DNA from: Acuticoccus sp. I52.16.1
GTDB lineage: Bacteria > Pseudomonadota > Alphaproteobacteria > Rhizobiales > Amorphaceae
DNA: 64,000 bases
Reading direction: 5' to 3'
Assembly (NCBI RefSeq): GCF_022865125.1
Contig: NZ_CP094828.1
Coordinates: 3,279,219 to 3,343,218, forward strand
Position 1 is the first letter of the stretch. Every line of letters starts with the position of its first letter. This document shows positions 42,691 to 51,740 of the stretch, one piece after another. The notes below the pieces were generated by a model. It worked only from the letters and a program-made list of their open reading frames with translations, was not told the origin of the DNA and made no database searches. Both the position numbers and the translations under genes were made by a program.

Positions 42691-43614
42691 GTGATCGAAT
42701 TCCTTGGCGTCCCGCTGCCGCTCTTCATGGGCCAACTGCTCATCGGGCTCATCAACGGGTCGTTCTATGCCGTCCTTTCGCTGGGGCTGGCGCTGATCTT
42801 CGGCCTTCTGAATATCGTCAACTTCGCGCACGGTGCGCTCTACATGGTGGGCGCGTTCGTCGCCTATCTGTTGTTGCAGATCATCGGCATCGGCTACTGG
42901 CCGGCGCTGATCCTGGCGCCCATCATCGTCGGAGCGTTCGGCATGGTGCTGGAGCGACTGCTGCTGCGCCCGCTGCATGACCTCGACCACCTTTACGGCC
43001 TGCTCCTGACCTTCGGCGTGGCGCTCGTGCTGGAGGGCACCTTCCGCCACTTCTACGGCGTGTCGGGCCTGCCCTACTCGATCCCCGATTCGCTGGGCGG
43101 GGCGCAGAAGCTGATGATTCCGTCCTGGATCACCGGCGGCGATCCGGCCTTCATGATGGCGCTGCCCAACTACCGCGCCTGGGTCATCGTCGCCTCGCTG
43201 ATCGTCTGCACCGCCACCTACATCCTGATCGAGCGGACCAAGCTCGGCGCCATGATGCGCGCGGCCACCGAGAATCCGGACCTGGTGCGCGCCTTCGGCG
43301 TCAACGTGCCGATGCTCATCACGCTGACCTACGGGCTCGGCGTCGGGCTGGCCGCGTTCGCCGGTGTCCTCGCCGCGCCGATCTACTCGGTGAACCCGAT
43401 CATGGGCTCCAACATCATCATCGTGGTGTTCGCCATCGTCGTCATCGGCGGACTCGGCTCGATCGGCGGTGCGATCATCTCCGGCTTCATGCTCGGCGTC
43501 ATCGAGGGGCTGACCAAGGTGTTCTATCCCGAAGCGTCCAACGTCGTGATCTTCGTGGTGATGGCCATCGTCCTCATCGTGCGCCCGGCGGGCCTGTTCG
43601 GAAAGGCATCGTGA
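42691..43614 (+). CDS. livH: HAAT/Liv-type ABC transporter permease (LivH-like)
   Basis: A 307-residue permease with eight hydrophobic segments. I-N-G-S-F-Y-A-V-L-S-L-G-L-A-L-I-F-G-L-L-N-I-V-N-F-A-H-G near residues 18-45 is the LivH signature. GTG start at 42691; 67 bases after the binding-protein gene. Confidence 0.93.
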   Translation: MIEFLGVPLPLFMGQLLIGLINGSFYAVLSLGLALIFGLLNIVNFAHGALYMVGAFVAYLLLQIIGIGYWPALILAPIIVGAFGMVLERLLLRPLHDLDHLYGLLLTFGVALVLEGTFRHFYGVSGLPYSIPDSLGGAQKLMIPSWITGGDPAFMMALPNYRAWVIVASLIVCTATYILIERTKLGAMMRAATENPDLVRAFGVNVPMLITLTYGLGVGLAAFAGVLAAPIYSVNPIMGSNIIIVVFAIVVIGGLGSIGGAIISGFMLGVIEGLTKVFYPEASNVVIFVVMAIVLIVRPAGLFGKAS

Positions 43615-44645
43615 TGGCCACGAACACCTCCACCATCAACTGGTTGGGCTGGGCCAAGTTCGCGGTCGCCGTCGCGGCCCTGATCGCGCTGCCGTTCTTC
43701 CTGTACCCGGTCTTCCTCGCCAAGGTGCTGTGCTTCGCGTTGTTCGCGGCGGCCTTCAACCTGCTGCTCGGCTTCGCGGGCCTGCTCTCGTTCGGCCACG
43801 CCGCCTTCTTCGGCTTCGCGGCCTACGTCTCGGCGCACACCGCCAAGGAATGGGGCTTCACGCCGGAGCTGGCGATCATCGCCGGCACGCTGACCGCCAC
43901 CGTGCTCGGCACGCTGATGGGCCTGCTGGCGATCCGCCGCCAGGGCATCTACTTCGCCATGGTGACGCTGGCGCTGGCGCAGATGGTCTTCTTCATCTGC
44001 ATCCAGGCCCCGTTCACGCACGGCGAGGACGGCATCCAGGGCGTGCCGCGCGGGCACTTCCTCGGCCTGATCAGCCTCGAGTCGAACTTCGCCATCTACT
44101 ACTTCGTGCTCGCCGTCTTCCTGATCGGCGTCCTCGTCATCTACCGCGCGGTGCACTCGCCGTTCGGCCAGGTGCTGAAGTCGATCCGCGAGAACGAGCC
44201 GCGGGCGATCTCGCTCGGCTACGACGCCGACCGCTACAAGCTCCTCGCCTTCATCCTGTCGGCGGCGTTGGCGGGCATGGCCGGCTCCACCAAGGTGCTG
44301 GTCTTCAAGCTGGCCTCGCTGACCGACGTCGCCTGGCAGATGTCCGGCGAGGTGGTGCTGATGACCATGCTCGGCGGCGTGGGCACCATGCTGGGGCCGA
44401 TCGTCGGCGCCTCGGTGATCGTCACCATGCAGAACTACCTCGCCGAGATCGGCCAGTTGACGCTGATCATCCAGGGCCTGGTGTTCGTCTTCTGCGTGCT
44501 TCTGTTCCGCCGTGGCATCGTCGGCGAGATCAGCCACCGCTGGGCGAAGCTGCGGGGCGGCGGCAAGGGCGAGAAGCCGCATCTGACGCCGGCCGCACCC
44601 ACCCCGACCGCAGATCCTGCGAACGCCAAAGAAACGGTGAGCTGA
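43614..44645 (+). CDS. livM: HAAT/Liv-type ABC transporter permease (LivM-like)
   Basis: A 343-residue permease. F-N-L-L-L-G-F-A-G-L-L-S-F-G-H-A-A-F-F-G near 46-65 and R-R-Q-G-I-Y-F-A-M-V-T-L-A-L-A-Q-M are LivM signatures. The C-terminal tail is Pro/Ala-rich. Start at the ATG 43614, sharing a base with the livH stop (TGATG); a GTG at 43611 is equally possible. Confidence 0.92.
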   Translation: MATNTSTINWLGWAKFAVAVAALIALPFFLYPVFLAKVLCFALFAAAFNLLLGFAGLLSFGHAAFFGFAAYVSAHTAKEWGFTPELAIIAGTLTATVLGTLMGLLAIRRQGIYFAMVTLALAQMVFFICIQAPFTHGEDGIQGVPRGHFLGLISLESNFAIYYFVLAVFLIGVLVIYRAVHSPFGQVLKSIRENEPRAISLGYDADRYKLLAFILSAALAGMAGSTKVLVFKLASLTDVAWQMSGEVVLMTMLGGVGTMLGPIVGASVIVTMQNYLAEIGQLTLIIQGLVFVFCVLLFRRGIVGEISHRWAKLRGGGKGEKPHLTPAAPTPTADPANAKETVS

Positions 44646-44648
44646 ACC

Positions 44649-45608
44649 ATGCTCAATGTCCTCGTCACGGGCGCGGCCGGGTTCCTCGGCAGGGCCGTAG
44701 TCGAGGCGTTGATCCGGCGCGGCGGGCTGAACGGGCCGGACGGCGTCCAGCCACTCACCGCGCTGACCCTGGTCGACCGCGTCCCCGCCACGCCGCCGGC
44801 CGCCCCGGTCGATACGCGCGTGGTGGTCGGCAGCCTCGTCGACCACGACCTCGCCACTCTCATCGCGGACATCGACGTCATCATCCACCTCGCCGCGTTC
44901 CTGACCATCGAGTCGGAGCGCGACGTGGCGGCCGGCTACGATCTCAACCTGCATGTTCCGCTGCGGACGCTGGAGGCGGCGCGCGTCGCCGGGCGACGGC
45001 CGCGGATGGTGTTCCCGTCGTCCATCGCGGTCTTCGGCGGGACGTTGCCGGGCCGCGTCTCGGAGAACACGGTCTGCACGCCGCAGACGTCCTACGGCAC
45101 CGCCAAGGCGATGGTGGAGTTGATGCTCTCCGACTACGCCCGGCACGGCTTCGTCGACGGGCGGGCCATCCGCATCCCCATCGTGGTGACGCGGCCCGGA
45201 CTGCCCTCGCCGGTGGTGTCGGACATCGTCGGAGAGGTGATCCGCGGGCCGCTGGTCGGGCGCAAGGTGGTCTCGCCGCTCGACCCCGACGCCTCGTTCC
45301 CGATCGTCTCGGTGGAGCGGGTGGCCGAGAACGTCCTCAACCTTGCCGAGCGACCGGCGGACAGGTTCGGTGCCAGCCGCGCAGTGCACCAGCCGGGCCT
45401 GACGACGACGCCGCGCCAATTGGTCGAGAGCCTGGAGCGGCTCGCCGGGGAACGGTTAAAGGGGCGCGTGTCCTTCGCGCCGGATCCGGCGGTGACCCGC
45501 GTCGTCGCCGGCTGGCCGAGCGACTTCGCCTCCGACATCGACGATCCGCTCGTGGGTGACGCGGACGTCGACAGCATCGTGCGGCTGGCGCTGGCCCGCT
45601 TCGCGTAG
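44649..45608 (+). CDS. denD: D-erythronate dehydrogenase-like SDR (DenD family)
   Basis: A 319-residue extended short-chain dehydrogenase. NAD-binding T-G-A-A-G-F-L-G at 7-14; H-L-A-A near 77-80; S-S-I-A-V-F-G-G with catalytic Ser/Tyr/Lys in S-Y-G-T-A-K near 145-150; R-I-P-I-V-V-T-R-P-G. The overall pattern matches DenD, which oxidises D-erythronate at C2 to the 2-oxo acid in four-carbon sugar-acid catabolism. It begins three bases after livM, so it belongs to the transporter operon. The kinase and decarboxylating partners (DenK-type, OtnC) are not in the window. Exact substrate is inferred. Confidence 0.78.
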   Translation: MLNVLVTGAAGFLGRAVVEALIRRGGLNGPDGVQPLTALTLVDRVPATPPAAPVDTRVVVGSLVDHDLATLIADIDVIIHLAAFLTIESERDVAAGYDLNLHVPLRTLEAARVAGRRPRMVFPSSIAVFGGTLPGRVSENTVCTPQTSYGTAKAMVELMLSDYARHGFVDGRAIRIPIVVTRPGLPSPVVSDIVGEVIRGPLVGRKVVSPLDPDASFPIVSVERVAENVLNLAERPADRFGASRAVHQPGLTTTPRQLVESLERLAGERLKGRVSFAPDPAVTRVVAGWPSDFASDIDDPLVGDADVDSIVRLALARFA

Positions 45609-45712
45609 GCGCCCCGGCGGCGCGAAAAGCTGGGGACCGCGCGTCGGCCGGCGCGCGCCGCCTTCCGCAATCCCCGCTCGATGCCGTAACCCTGGGCGCC
45701 GCGGAGGATGGG

Positions 45713-46939
45713 GTGACGACCTTTCGGTTCTTGCATGCTGCCGACCTGCACCTCGGCAGCCCGTTCAAGGGGCTCGCCGTGCGCGACCCGGCCGTCGCCG
45801 CGCGTTTCGCCCAGGCGACGCGCACCGCGCTGACGCGCCTCGTCGACGAGGCGCTCGCCGCCGAGGTCGCCTTCGCCGTCATCGCCGGGGACGTCTACGA
45901 CGGCGCGTGGCGGGACAACCACGTCGGCCTCGTCTTCAACCGTGAGGTCTCGCGGCTGGCGCGGGCGGGGATCCCGACCTACGTCCTGCGCGGCAACCAC
46001 GACGCCGACAGCGTGGTCACTCAGACCATCGCCCTGCCGGACAGCGTCCACGCCTTCGAGACGCGCCGGCCGACGACCTTCACCCTGCCGGACCTGAAAG
46101 TGGCGCTGCACGGCCAGGGCTTCGCCTCGCGGGCGGAGGACGCCAACCTCGTCGCCGCCTATCCGCCGGCCGTCGCGGGGCACTTCAACATCGGCGTCCT
46201 GCACACCTCGCTCACCGGCCACGCCGCCCACGCCACTTACGCGCCTTGCACCGTCGCCGACCTCGCCGCGCGCGGGTACGACTACTGGGCGCTCGGCCAC
46301 GTCCACGACTTCGCGGTCGTCGCCGATGATCCTTGCGTCGTCTTCCCCGGCAACCTGCAAGGCCGCAGCGTGCGCGAGACGGGGGCCAAGGGCGCCGTCG
46401 TCGTCACCGTCGAGGACGGACGCGTCGCCGGCGTCGAGCGGGTGATCGTCGACGATGCCCGCTGGGCGCTCGCCGAGGTCGACATCACCGACGCGGCCGA
46501 CATGCCTGCCGTGCTCGCCGCGGTGGAGGCGGCCGCCGAGGAGGCGGTGGCGGACCTCGGCGACCGCGTCCTGGCGCTGCGGGTGCGGCTGACCGGCCGC
46601 TCGGCGCTGCGCTCGGCGATCCTCGCGGCCAAGTCGCAGGTGACCGACGACATCCAGGCCGCCTGCCACCGCGTCCACGCCGAGATCTGGCTGGAGGCGG
46701 TCAAGGTCGACCTCACCGCCCCCGACACCGCTCCGGTCGATTTCGGCTTCGACCTCGCCGCCGCATTGCGCGACCTCGCCGCCGATCCCGAGACGCTCGC
46801 CCGCGCCGAGGCGACGATCGCCGAGATTGCGACCCGGCTCCCCGCCGGCCGCGCGGCGGGCGAGGCGCCGCTCGGCGAGGACGCCGCCGCGCTGATCGCT
46901 GAGGCGTGCGAGCTGGTCGCGACGCGGGCGCGCCGCTGA
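45713..46939 (+). CDS. SbcD-like DNA repair exonuclease
   Basis: A 408-residue calcineurin-like phosphoesterase. Metal motifs: H-A-A-D-L-H-L-G-S-P near 8-17, A-G-D-V-Y-D-G near 59-65, L-R-G-N-H-D-A-D near 95-102, H-T-S near 164-166, L-G-H-V-H-D near 188-193. This set, with the large ATPase beginning in the same TGATG overlap, is the YhaO/YhaN arrangement related to SbcCD/Rad50-Mre11. GTG start with GGAGG upstream. Confidence 0.9.
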   Translation: MTTFRFLHAADLHLGSPFKGLAVRDPAVAARFAQATRTALTRLVDEALAAEVAFAVIAGDVYDGAWRDNHVGLVFNREVSRLARAGIPTYVLRGNHDADSVVTQTIALPDSVHAFETRRPTTFTLPDLKVALHGQGFASRAEDANLVAAYPPAVAGHFNIGVLHTSLTGHAAHATYAPCTVADLAARGYDYWALGHVHDFAVVADDPCVVFPGNLQGRSVRETGAKGAVVVTVEDGRVAGVERVIVDDARWALAEVDITDAADMPAVLAAVEAAAEEAVADLGDRVLALRVRLTGRSALRSAILAAKSQVTDDIQAACHRVHAEIWLEAVKVDLTAPDTAPVDFGFDLAAALRDLAADPETLARAEATIAEIATRLPAGRAAGEAPLGEDAAALIAEACELVATRARR

Positions 46940-49900
46940 TGCGCCTCTCCCGCCTCGCCCTCATCCGCTACGCCGCCTATACCGACCGCGCGCTCCAGTT
47001 CGCCCCGGAGGCGGCGCTGCACCTGGTCTACGGCCCCAACGAGGCGGGAAAATCCTCCGCGCTGCGGGCGATCTCGGACCTTCTGTTCGGCTTTCCGCAC
47101 GCCAAGGAGGCCGACTTCCTGCATGCGGCGAAGGACCTGCGCCTCGGCGCCACGCTGACGAGCGCGGCGGGGGAGGCCATCGCCTTCCGCCGCCGCCGCG
47201 GCAACAAGGCGACCCTCCTGGCGGACAGCGACGCCGAAAGTCCCCTCAACGACGACGCCCTGGCGCCCTGGATCGGCGGGCTGACGCGCGAGATCTTCGG
47301 CGCCTCCTTCGGCCTCGACTCCGACACGCTGCGCGCCGGCGCCGAGGAGATGCTCAAGCCCGGCGGCGAGCTCGGATCGATCGTCATGGCGGCCGCCTCG
47401 GGCCTGGTGGGCCTCACCGAGCTGCGCACCGGCCTGGAGGCCGAGGCCGACGCGCTCTACGCCCCGCGCGCCTCGACCCGCGCCTTCAACGCCGCGCAGG
47501 CCCGCTACAACGCCGCGCGCGAGGCGGAGCGGGCGGGGGAACTGAAGCCCGGCGAATGGCGCGAGCTGAACCAGGCGATCGACCAGGCCGAGGCCGACCT
47601 CGCCCAGACCCGCGAGCGCCGCGAGACGGTGCTGACCGAGGAGAAGCGCATCGAGCGGCTGCGGGCACTGCGCGGCGTCGTCGCCGAGATCGACGCCGGC
47701 GCGGCCAGACTGGCTACCTACGGCGACCTCGACGCGGTCCCGGAAGGGCTGAGCGCCGCGCTCGACGAGCACCGCGCCGCCCTCGCCGACGCCGAGCGGC
47801 GCCTCGCCGAGGGGGCGGCGCAGCTCGACGCCGCGCGCCGCCAGCACGAGCGTATCGCGGTCGACGAGGCGCTGGTGGCGCACGCGGCCGAGGTGCAGGC
47901 CGTCTTCAGGGACAGCGGCGCCTACGCCGCCCTCGTCGAGGAGCTGCCGGCCGCCGCTGCCGAGCGGGACGCCGAGGCGGGCCGCATCGCCGACCGCGCA
48001 CGCCGCCTCGGTCGCCCCGCCGATGCCATCGCCGCCCGCCAGCCGACGGACGCCGCGCTCGCCCGCGCCGCTGCCGCGGTGGAGCAGCTGGCCGCGGTCG
48101 AAGCGGCGCGCGAGGACACCGTCAGAGCGCTGAAGGCCGCCGAAGAGGCGCTCGAAGCGCTGGACGCTGCCGGCGACGGGGCCGGAGCCGCGAACCCGCA
48201 GGACGCCAAGGCGAACCTCGCCGCCCTGCAGCCTCGACTGGATGCGCTGAAGGCCCGCGGCAAGCTCGCCGCGCGCCTCGCCACGGTGGAACGTGCCGTG
48301 GCGGAAGGGGCCGCGGCGCTGTCGCCGCCGCCCCGGCTCGACGCACCGGCGATCGCGGGGTTGCCGCCCGTGGCGCGCCTCGCCGAGCAGGCGGGCGAGC
48401 TGCGGGCGATCGAGCGCGACGGTCTGGAGGCCCGCAAGCGCCTGCGCGAGCAGGAGGAGCGCCGCGCGGCGGTGGAACGGCGCATCGCCGAGGCGGAGGC
48501 GGGCGGGCCCGTCCCAAGCGCGGAGGCCGTCGCCCATGCCCGTCAGGCGCGCGACGCCGCGTTCGACACGGTGGCCCGCGCCGCCACCGGCGAGGCCCCG
48601 CTGGGCGACGCCCCCGGCGCGGTCGCCAAGGCGGCACGGCTGACCGCGGAGGCCGACAGCCTCGCCGACCAGGCTCTCGCCGAGGTGAGCCGCGTCAACA
48701 CCTACGCCGCGCTCAAGGCCGAGGCGGCGGACCTCGCGGGCGACATCACCCGGCGTGAGGCCGACCTGGCGGACCTGCGCGCCACGTTGACCGCACAGCG
48801 CGAGGCATGGCGTGCGCCCTTCACGGCCGCGGGGCTGGAGCCCGGAAGGCCCGACGACATGGTCGAATGGCGCCGCCAGCTCGGCACCCTGCTGGAGGAC
48901 CGCGCCGAGGCGGCCGACCTGACGGCGGAGATCGCCGCACTGGACGTGGCCGAGGCGGCGGCCGCCGCAGCTCTCGCCGCCGTTGCCGAGAGCATCGGCC
49001 TCACCCTGCCGGCACTTCCCACCGACGCGCTCGCGGCGCGCCTCGCCGCGCGGATCGGCGACCTCGAAGAGGCGTGGCTCACCGGCCAGCAGACGACGCG
49101 TCTGCGACACCACCACGAAGAGGCCATCGCCCGTCACACCGCCCGGCTCGCCACGCTTCAGAGCGAGCGTGCCGCCGCCGCCGGGCGCCTCGCGGCCGCA
49201 GCGACGGACCTCGGCCTCGCCCCCGGCGCCACCGCCGCAGAGACCGCGCCGACCATCGCCCTGTGGCGCGAACTCCCCGACCTCATCGAGCGGCGCGACA
49301 CCGCCGAGCGCCGCCACGCCACGCTGCTGGCCAACAAGTCCCGGTTCGAGGCGGAGGTGGAGCGGCTCGTCGCCGCGCTGGCGCCGGGCCTCGCCGGGCT
49401 CCCGCCCGCCGCCGCCTGCGCCGAGCTGGCCGAGCGGGCCGCCGCCGCCCGCGCCGCGAGCGAGCGCCGCGAGGCCGCCGCCACCGCCGTCGCCGCCGCC
49501 GAGGAGGCGCTCGCCGAACGCCGCGCCGAGCGGGCCGCCGTCGCCGAGGCCGCGGACGCCGCCTTCGCGGGCCTTCCGCAGGGCGACCGCGGGCACCTCG
49601 TCCAGCGCCTCGCCGCGCGCGACACGGCCGCCGCCGACCTCGCCCAGTGCCGCCGCCGCTTTTCCGAGATCGCCCCCGGCGAGGAGGAGAGCGCCATCCG
49701 CGCCGCCCTCGACGCGATGGACCCCGCCACGGCCGATGCCCGGCGCGACGAGCTGGCGCGCGAGGCCGCCCGCCTCGCCGACGAGGAGAACGTCGCCTAC
49801 GCGGCCTTGCGCGAACGCCAACGCGAGCGCGAGGCGCTGTCGGCGAGTGTCGGCGCCGAGGCGGCCGCGTTCGAGAAGAACGCCGCCAGCGCCGAGATGG

Positions 49901-50388
49901 AGGGGGTGGCGCGCGACTGGGCGGTCCTGCGCATCGCCTCGCAGCTCCTGACCGCGGCCATCGAGCGGCAGCGCCAGCGCCACCACGCGCCGCTGATCGA
50001 GCGCGCCGGAGCCCTGTTCGCGACCCTCACCAACGGCGCCTACAGCGGCCTCGCCCAGCGGTTCGACGAGAGCGACCGCATGCAGCTCTACGCCGCCCGC
50101 GGCACGGACATCCTCGAGCGTGCGGCATTGTCGGACGGCACGCGCGACCAGCTCTTCCTGGCGCTGCGCCTCGCCATCGTGGAAGACTATGCCGGCCGCA
50201 ACGAGCCGGCGCCCTTCATCGGCGACGACATCTTCCAGACCTTCGACGACGACCGCACCGCCGCCGGCCTCGCCGCGCTGGCGGAGATCGGCGCCGGGGT
50301 GCAGCCGATCCTCTTCGCCCACCACCGCAGCGTGGTGGAGATCGCCCGCGACCGGCTCGGCTCCCGCGTCGACGTCATCGAGCTTTGA
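46939..50388 (+). CDS. YhaN-like SMC/Rad50-type ATPase
   Basis: An 1149-residue AAA protein. Walker A Y-G-P-N-E-A-G-K-S-S at 31-40; then about 900 residues of Ala/Arg/Glu-rich coiled coil; a C-terminal head with L-S-D-G-T-R-D-Q-L-F-L-A-L-R-L-A near 1057-1072 as signature and I-G-D-D-I-F-Q-T-F-D-D-D-R as Walker B. No central zinc hook C-x-x-C is seen, unlike SbcC. Partner of the upstream nuclease. Its GC-rich coiled coil creates a 1347-codon open frame on the opposite strand, which I judge non-coding. Confidence 0.88.
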   Translation: MRLSRLALIRYAAYTDRALQFAPEAALHLVYGPNEAGKSSALRAISDLLFGFPHAKEADFLHAAKDLRLGATLTSAAGEAIAFRRRRGNKATLLADSDAESPLNDDALAPWIGGLTREIFGASFGLDSDTLRAGAEEMLKPGGELGSIVMAAASGLVGLTELRTGLEAEADALYAPRASTRAFNAAQARYNAAREAERAGELKPGEWRELNQAIDQAEADLAQTRERRETVLTEEKRIERLRALRGVVAEIDAGAARLATYGDLDAVPEGLSAALDEHRAALADAERRLAEGAAQLDAARRQHERIAVDEALVAHAAEVQAVFRDSGAYAALVEELPAAAAERDAEAGRIADRARRLGRPADAIAARQPTDAALARAAAAVEQLAAVEAAREDTVRALKAAEEALEALDAAGDGAGAANPQDAKANLAALQPRLDALKARGKLAARLATVERAVAEGAAALSPPPRLDAPAIAGLPPVARLAEQAGELRAIERDGLEARKRLREQEERRAAVERRIAEAEAGGPVPSAEAVAHARQARDAAFDTVARAATGEAPLGDAPGAVAKAARLTAEADSLADQALAEVSRVNTYAALKAEAADLAGDITRREADLADLRATLTAQREAWRAPFTAAGLEPGRPDDMVEWRRQLGTLLEDRAEAADLTAEIAALDVAEAAAAAALAAVAESIGLTLPALPTDALAARLAARIGDLEEAWLTGQQTTRLRHHHEEAIARHTARLATLQSERAAAAGRLAAAATDLGLAPGATAAETAPTIALWRELPDLIERRDTAERRHATLLANKSRFEAEVERLVAALAPGLAGLPPAAACAELAERAAAARAASERREAAATAVAAAEEALAERRAERAAVAEAADAAFAGLPQGDRGHLVQRLAARDTAAADLAQCRRRFSEIAPGEEESAIRAALDAMDPATADARRDELAREAARLADEENVAYAALRERQREREALSASVGAEAAAFEKNAASAEMEGVARDWAVLRIASQLLTAAIERQRQRHHAPLIERAGALFATLTNGAYSGLAQRFDESDRMQLYAARGTDILERAALSDGTRDQLFLALRLAIVEDYAGRNEPAPFIGDDIFQTFDDDRTAAGLAALAEIGAGVQPILFAHHRSVVEIARDRLGSRVDVIEL

Positions 50389-50452
50389 CGGCTTCGCGCC
50401 TCCGGGGCGTGCGTGCTATAGCAACGGGCAAACAGCTCGCGGGAGGGGCAAA

Positions 50453-51739
50453 ATGGAGGTTCTGGAGCGCCTGATCGGCGACATTGCGCTGCCGAAGATG
50501 GTCCGCGTGCGCCAGAGGTTCGCCGACGATCACGTCGCCGACGTCGCCGCCGCCGTCGTCGAGGGGATCGAGGCGCCGGCGATCGCGGAGCGCATCCGCC
50601 CCGGCATGTCGGTCGCGATCGCCGTCGGCAGCCGTGGCCTCGCCGACCTGCCGACCCTCGTCGCCGCCACCGTCAAGGCGCTGAAGGCCGCCGGCGCGGA
50701 GCCCTTCATCGTGCCCGCCATGGGCAGCCACGGCGGCGCCACCGCGGAGGGCCAGGCGCTGCTTCTCAACGGCATGGGCGTCACCGAGGGGGCCGTCGGC
50801 GCGCCGATCCGCTCTTCGATGGAGACCGTCTCGCTCGGCAACCTGCCGAACGGCCTGCCGGTGCTGATGGACCGCCACGCGATGGAGGCCGACGGCATCG
50901 TCGTCATCAATCGCGTCAAGGCGCACACCTCGTTCTCGGCCCCGATCGAGAGCGGCCTCGCCAAGATGATCACCATCGGCCTCGGCAAGCAGGACGGGGC
51001 GGCGAGCTGCCACGCGATGGGCTTCGCCCACATGGCGGGCAACGTGGTCGACATGGCCCGCGTCAAGCTCGAGACGTGCAAGATCCTCTTCGGCGTCGCC
51101 ACCGTCGAGAACGGCTACGACCGGATCTGCCGTGTCGAAGTGGTGCCGGCCGAGGCGATTTTGACGCGTGAGCCGGAACTCCTGAAGGAATCCAAGGCGC
51201 GCATGCCGCGCATCATGTTCGACCCGCTGGACGTCCTCGTCGTCGACAAGATGGGCAAGGAGTTCTCCGGCACCGGGATGGATCCGAACATCACCGGCCG
51301 CGCGACGACGTCGCTGGTGCAGAGCCGCCTGTCGGTCACGCGCATGGTGGTGCTCGACCTGACGGCCAAGGGCGGCGGCAACGCCACCGGGATCGGCCTC
51401 GCCGACGCGACGACCCGCAAGCTCTACGAGAAGATCGACCTCGTCGCGACCTACGCCAACCACATCACGTCGACCGTGATGTCGGGCTGCAAGATCCCGA
51501 TGATCCTGAACAGCGACCGCATGGCGATCATGGCCTGCATTCGCACCGCCAACGTCATGGACCTCTCCACTCTGCGGCTGGTGCGCGTGCCGAACACCCT
51601 CCACATCGGCGAGATCCAGATCTCCGAGGCGCTGCTGCCCGACGCGCGCGCCAACCCGGACATCGAGATCCTCTCCGAGCCGGAAGCGATGGTGTTCGAC
51701 GCCGCGGGCGACTTCGCCGAGCTCGAGGCCGCACACTGA
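50453..51739 (+). CDS. LarA-family nickel-dependent 2-hydroxyacid racemase/epimerase homologue
   Basis: A 428-residue DUF2088/LarA-family protein. LarA uses a nickel-pincer nucleotide tethered to a lysine. Candidate equivalents here are R61 (G-S-R-G), H93 (G-S-H-G-G-A-T), H158 (V-K-A-H-T-S-F), K171 (L-A-K-M-I) and H187 (S-C-H-A-M-G). The Lys-to-His spacing of 16 equals that of L. plantarum LarA (K184, H200), where K184 holds the cofactor and H200 binds nickel. Strong GGGAGGGG site. It is immediately followed by larC, larE and larB, which make that cofactor, so it is very likely holo-enzyme here. Sequence diverges from lactate racemase, so the substrate is probably another 2-hydroxy acid. Confidence 0.85.
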   Translation: MEVLERLIGDIALPKMVRVRQRFADDHVADVAAAVVEGIEAPAIAERIRPGMSVAIAVGSRGLADLPTLVAATVKALKAAGAEPFIVPAMGSHGGATAEGQALLLNGMGVTEGAVGAPIRSSMETVSLGNLPNGLPVLMDRHAMEADGIVVINRVKAHTSFSAPIESGLAKMITIGLGKQDGAASCHAMGFAHMAGNVVDMARVKLETCKILFGVATVENGYDRICRVEVVPAEAILTREPELLKESKARMPRIMFDPLDVLVVDKMGKEFSGTGMDPNITGRATTSLVQSRLSVTRMVVLDLTAKGGGNATGIGLADATTRKLYEKIDLVATYANHITSTVMSGCKIPMILNSDRMAIMACIRTANVMDLSTLRLVRVPNTLHIGEIQISEALLPDARANPDIEILSEPEAMVFDAAGDFAELEAAH

Positions 51740-51740
51740 G

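Noticed and set aside
46282-50325. A 1347-codon minus-strand open frame opposite the YhaN-like gene
   Set aside because: Same artefact: an Ala/Glu/Arg-rich coiled coil in GC-rich codons leaves the complementary frame open. No domain motifs and no ribosome site.
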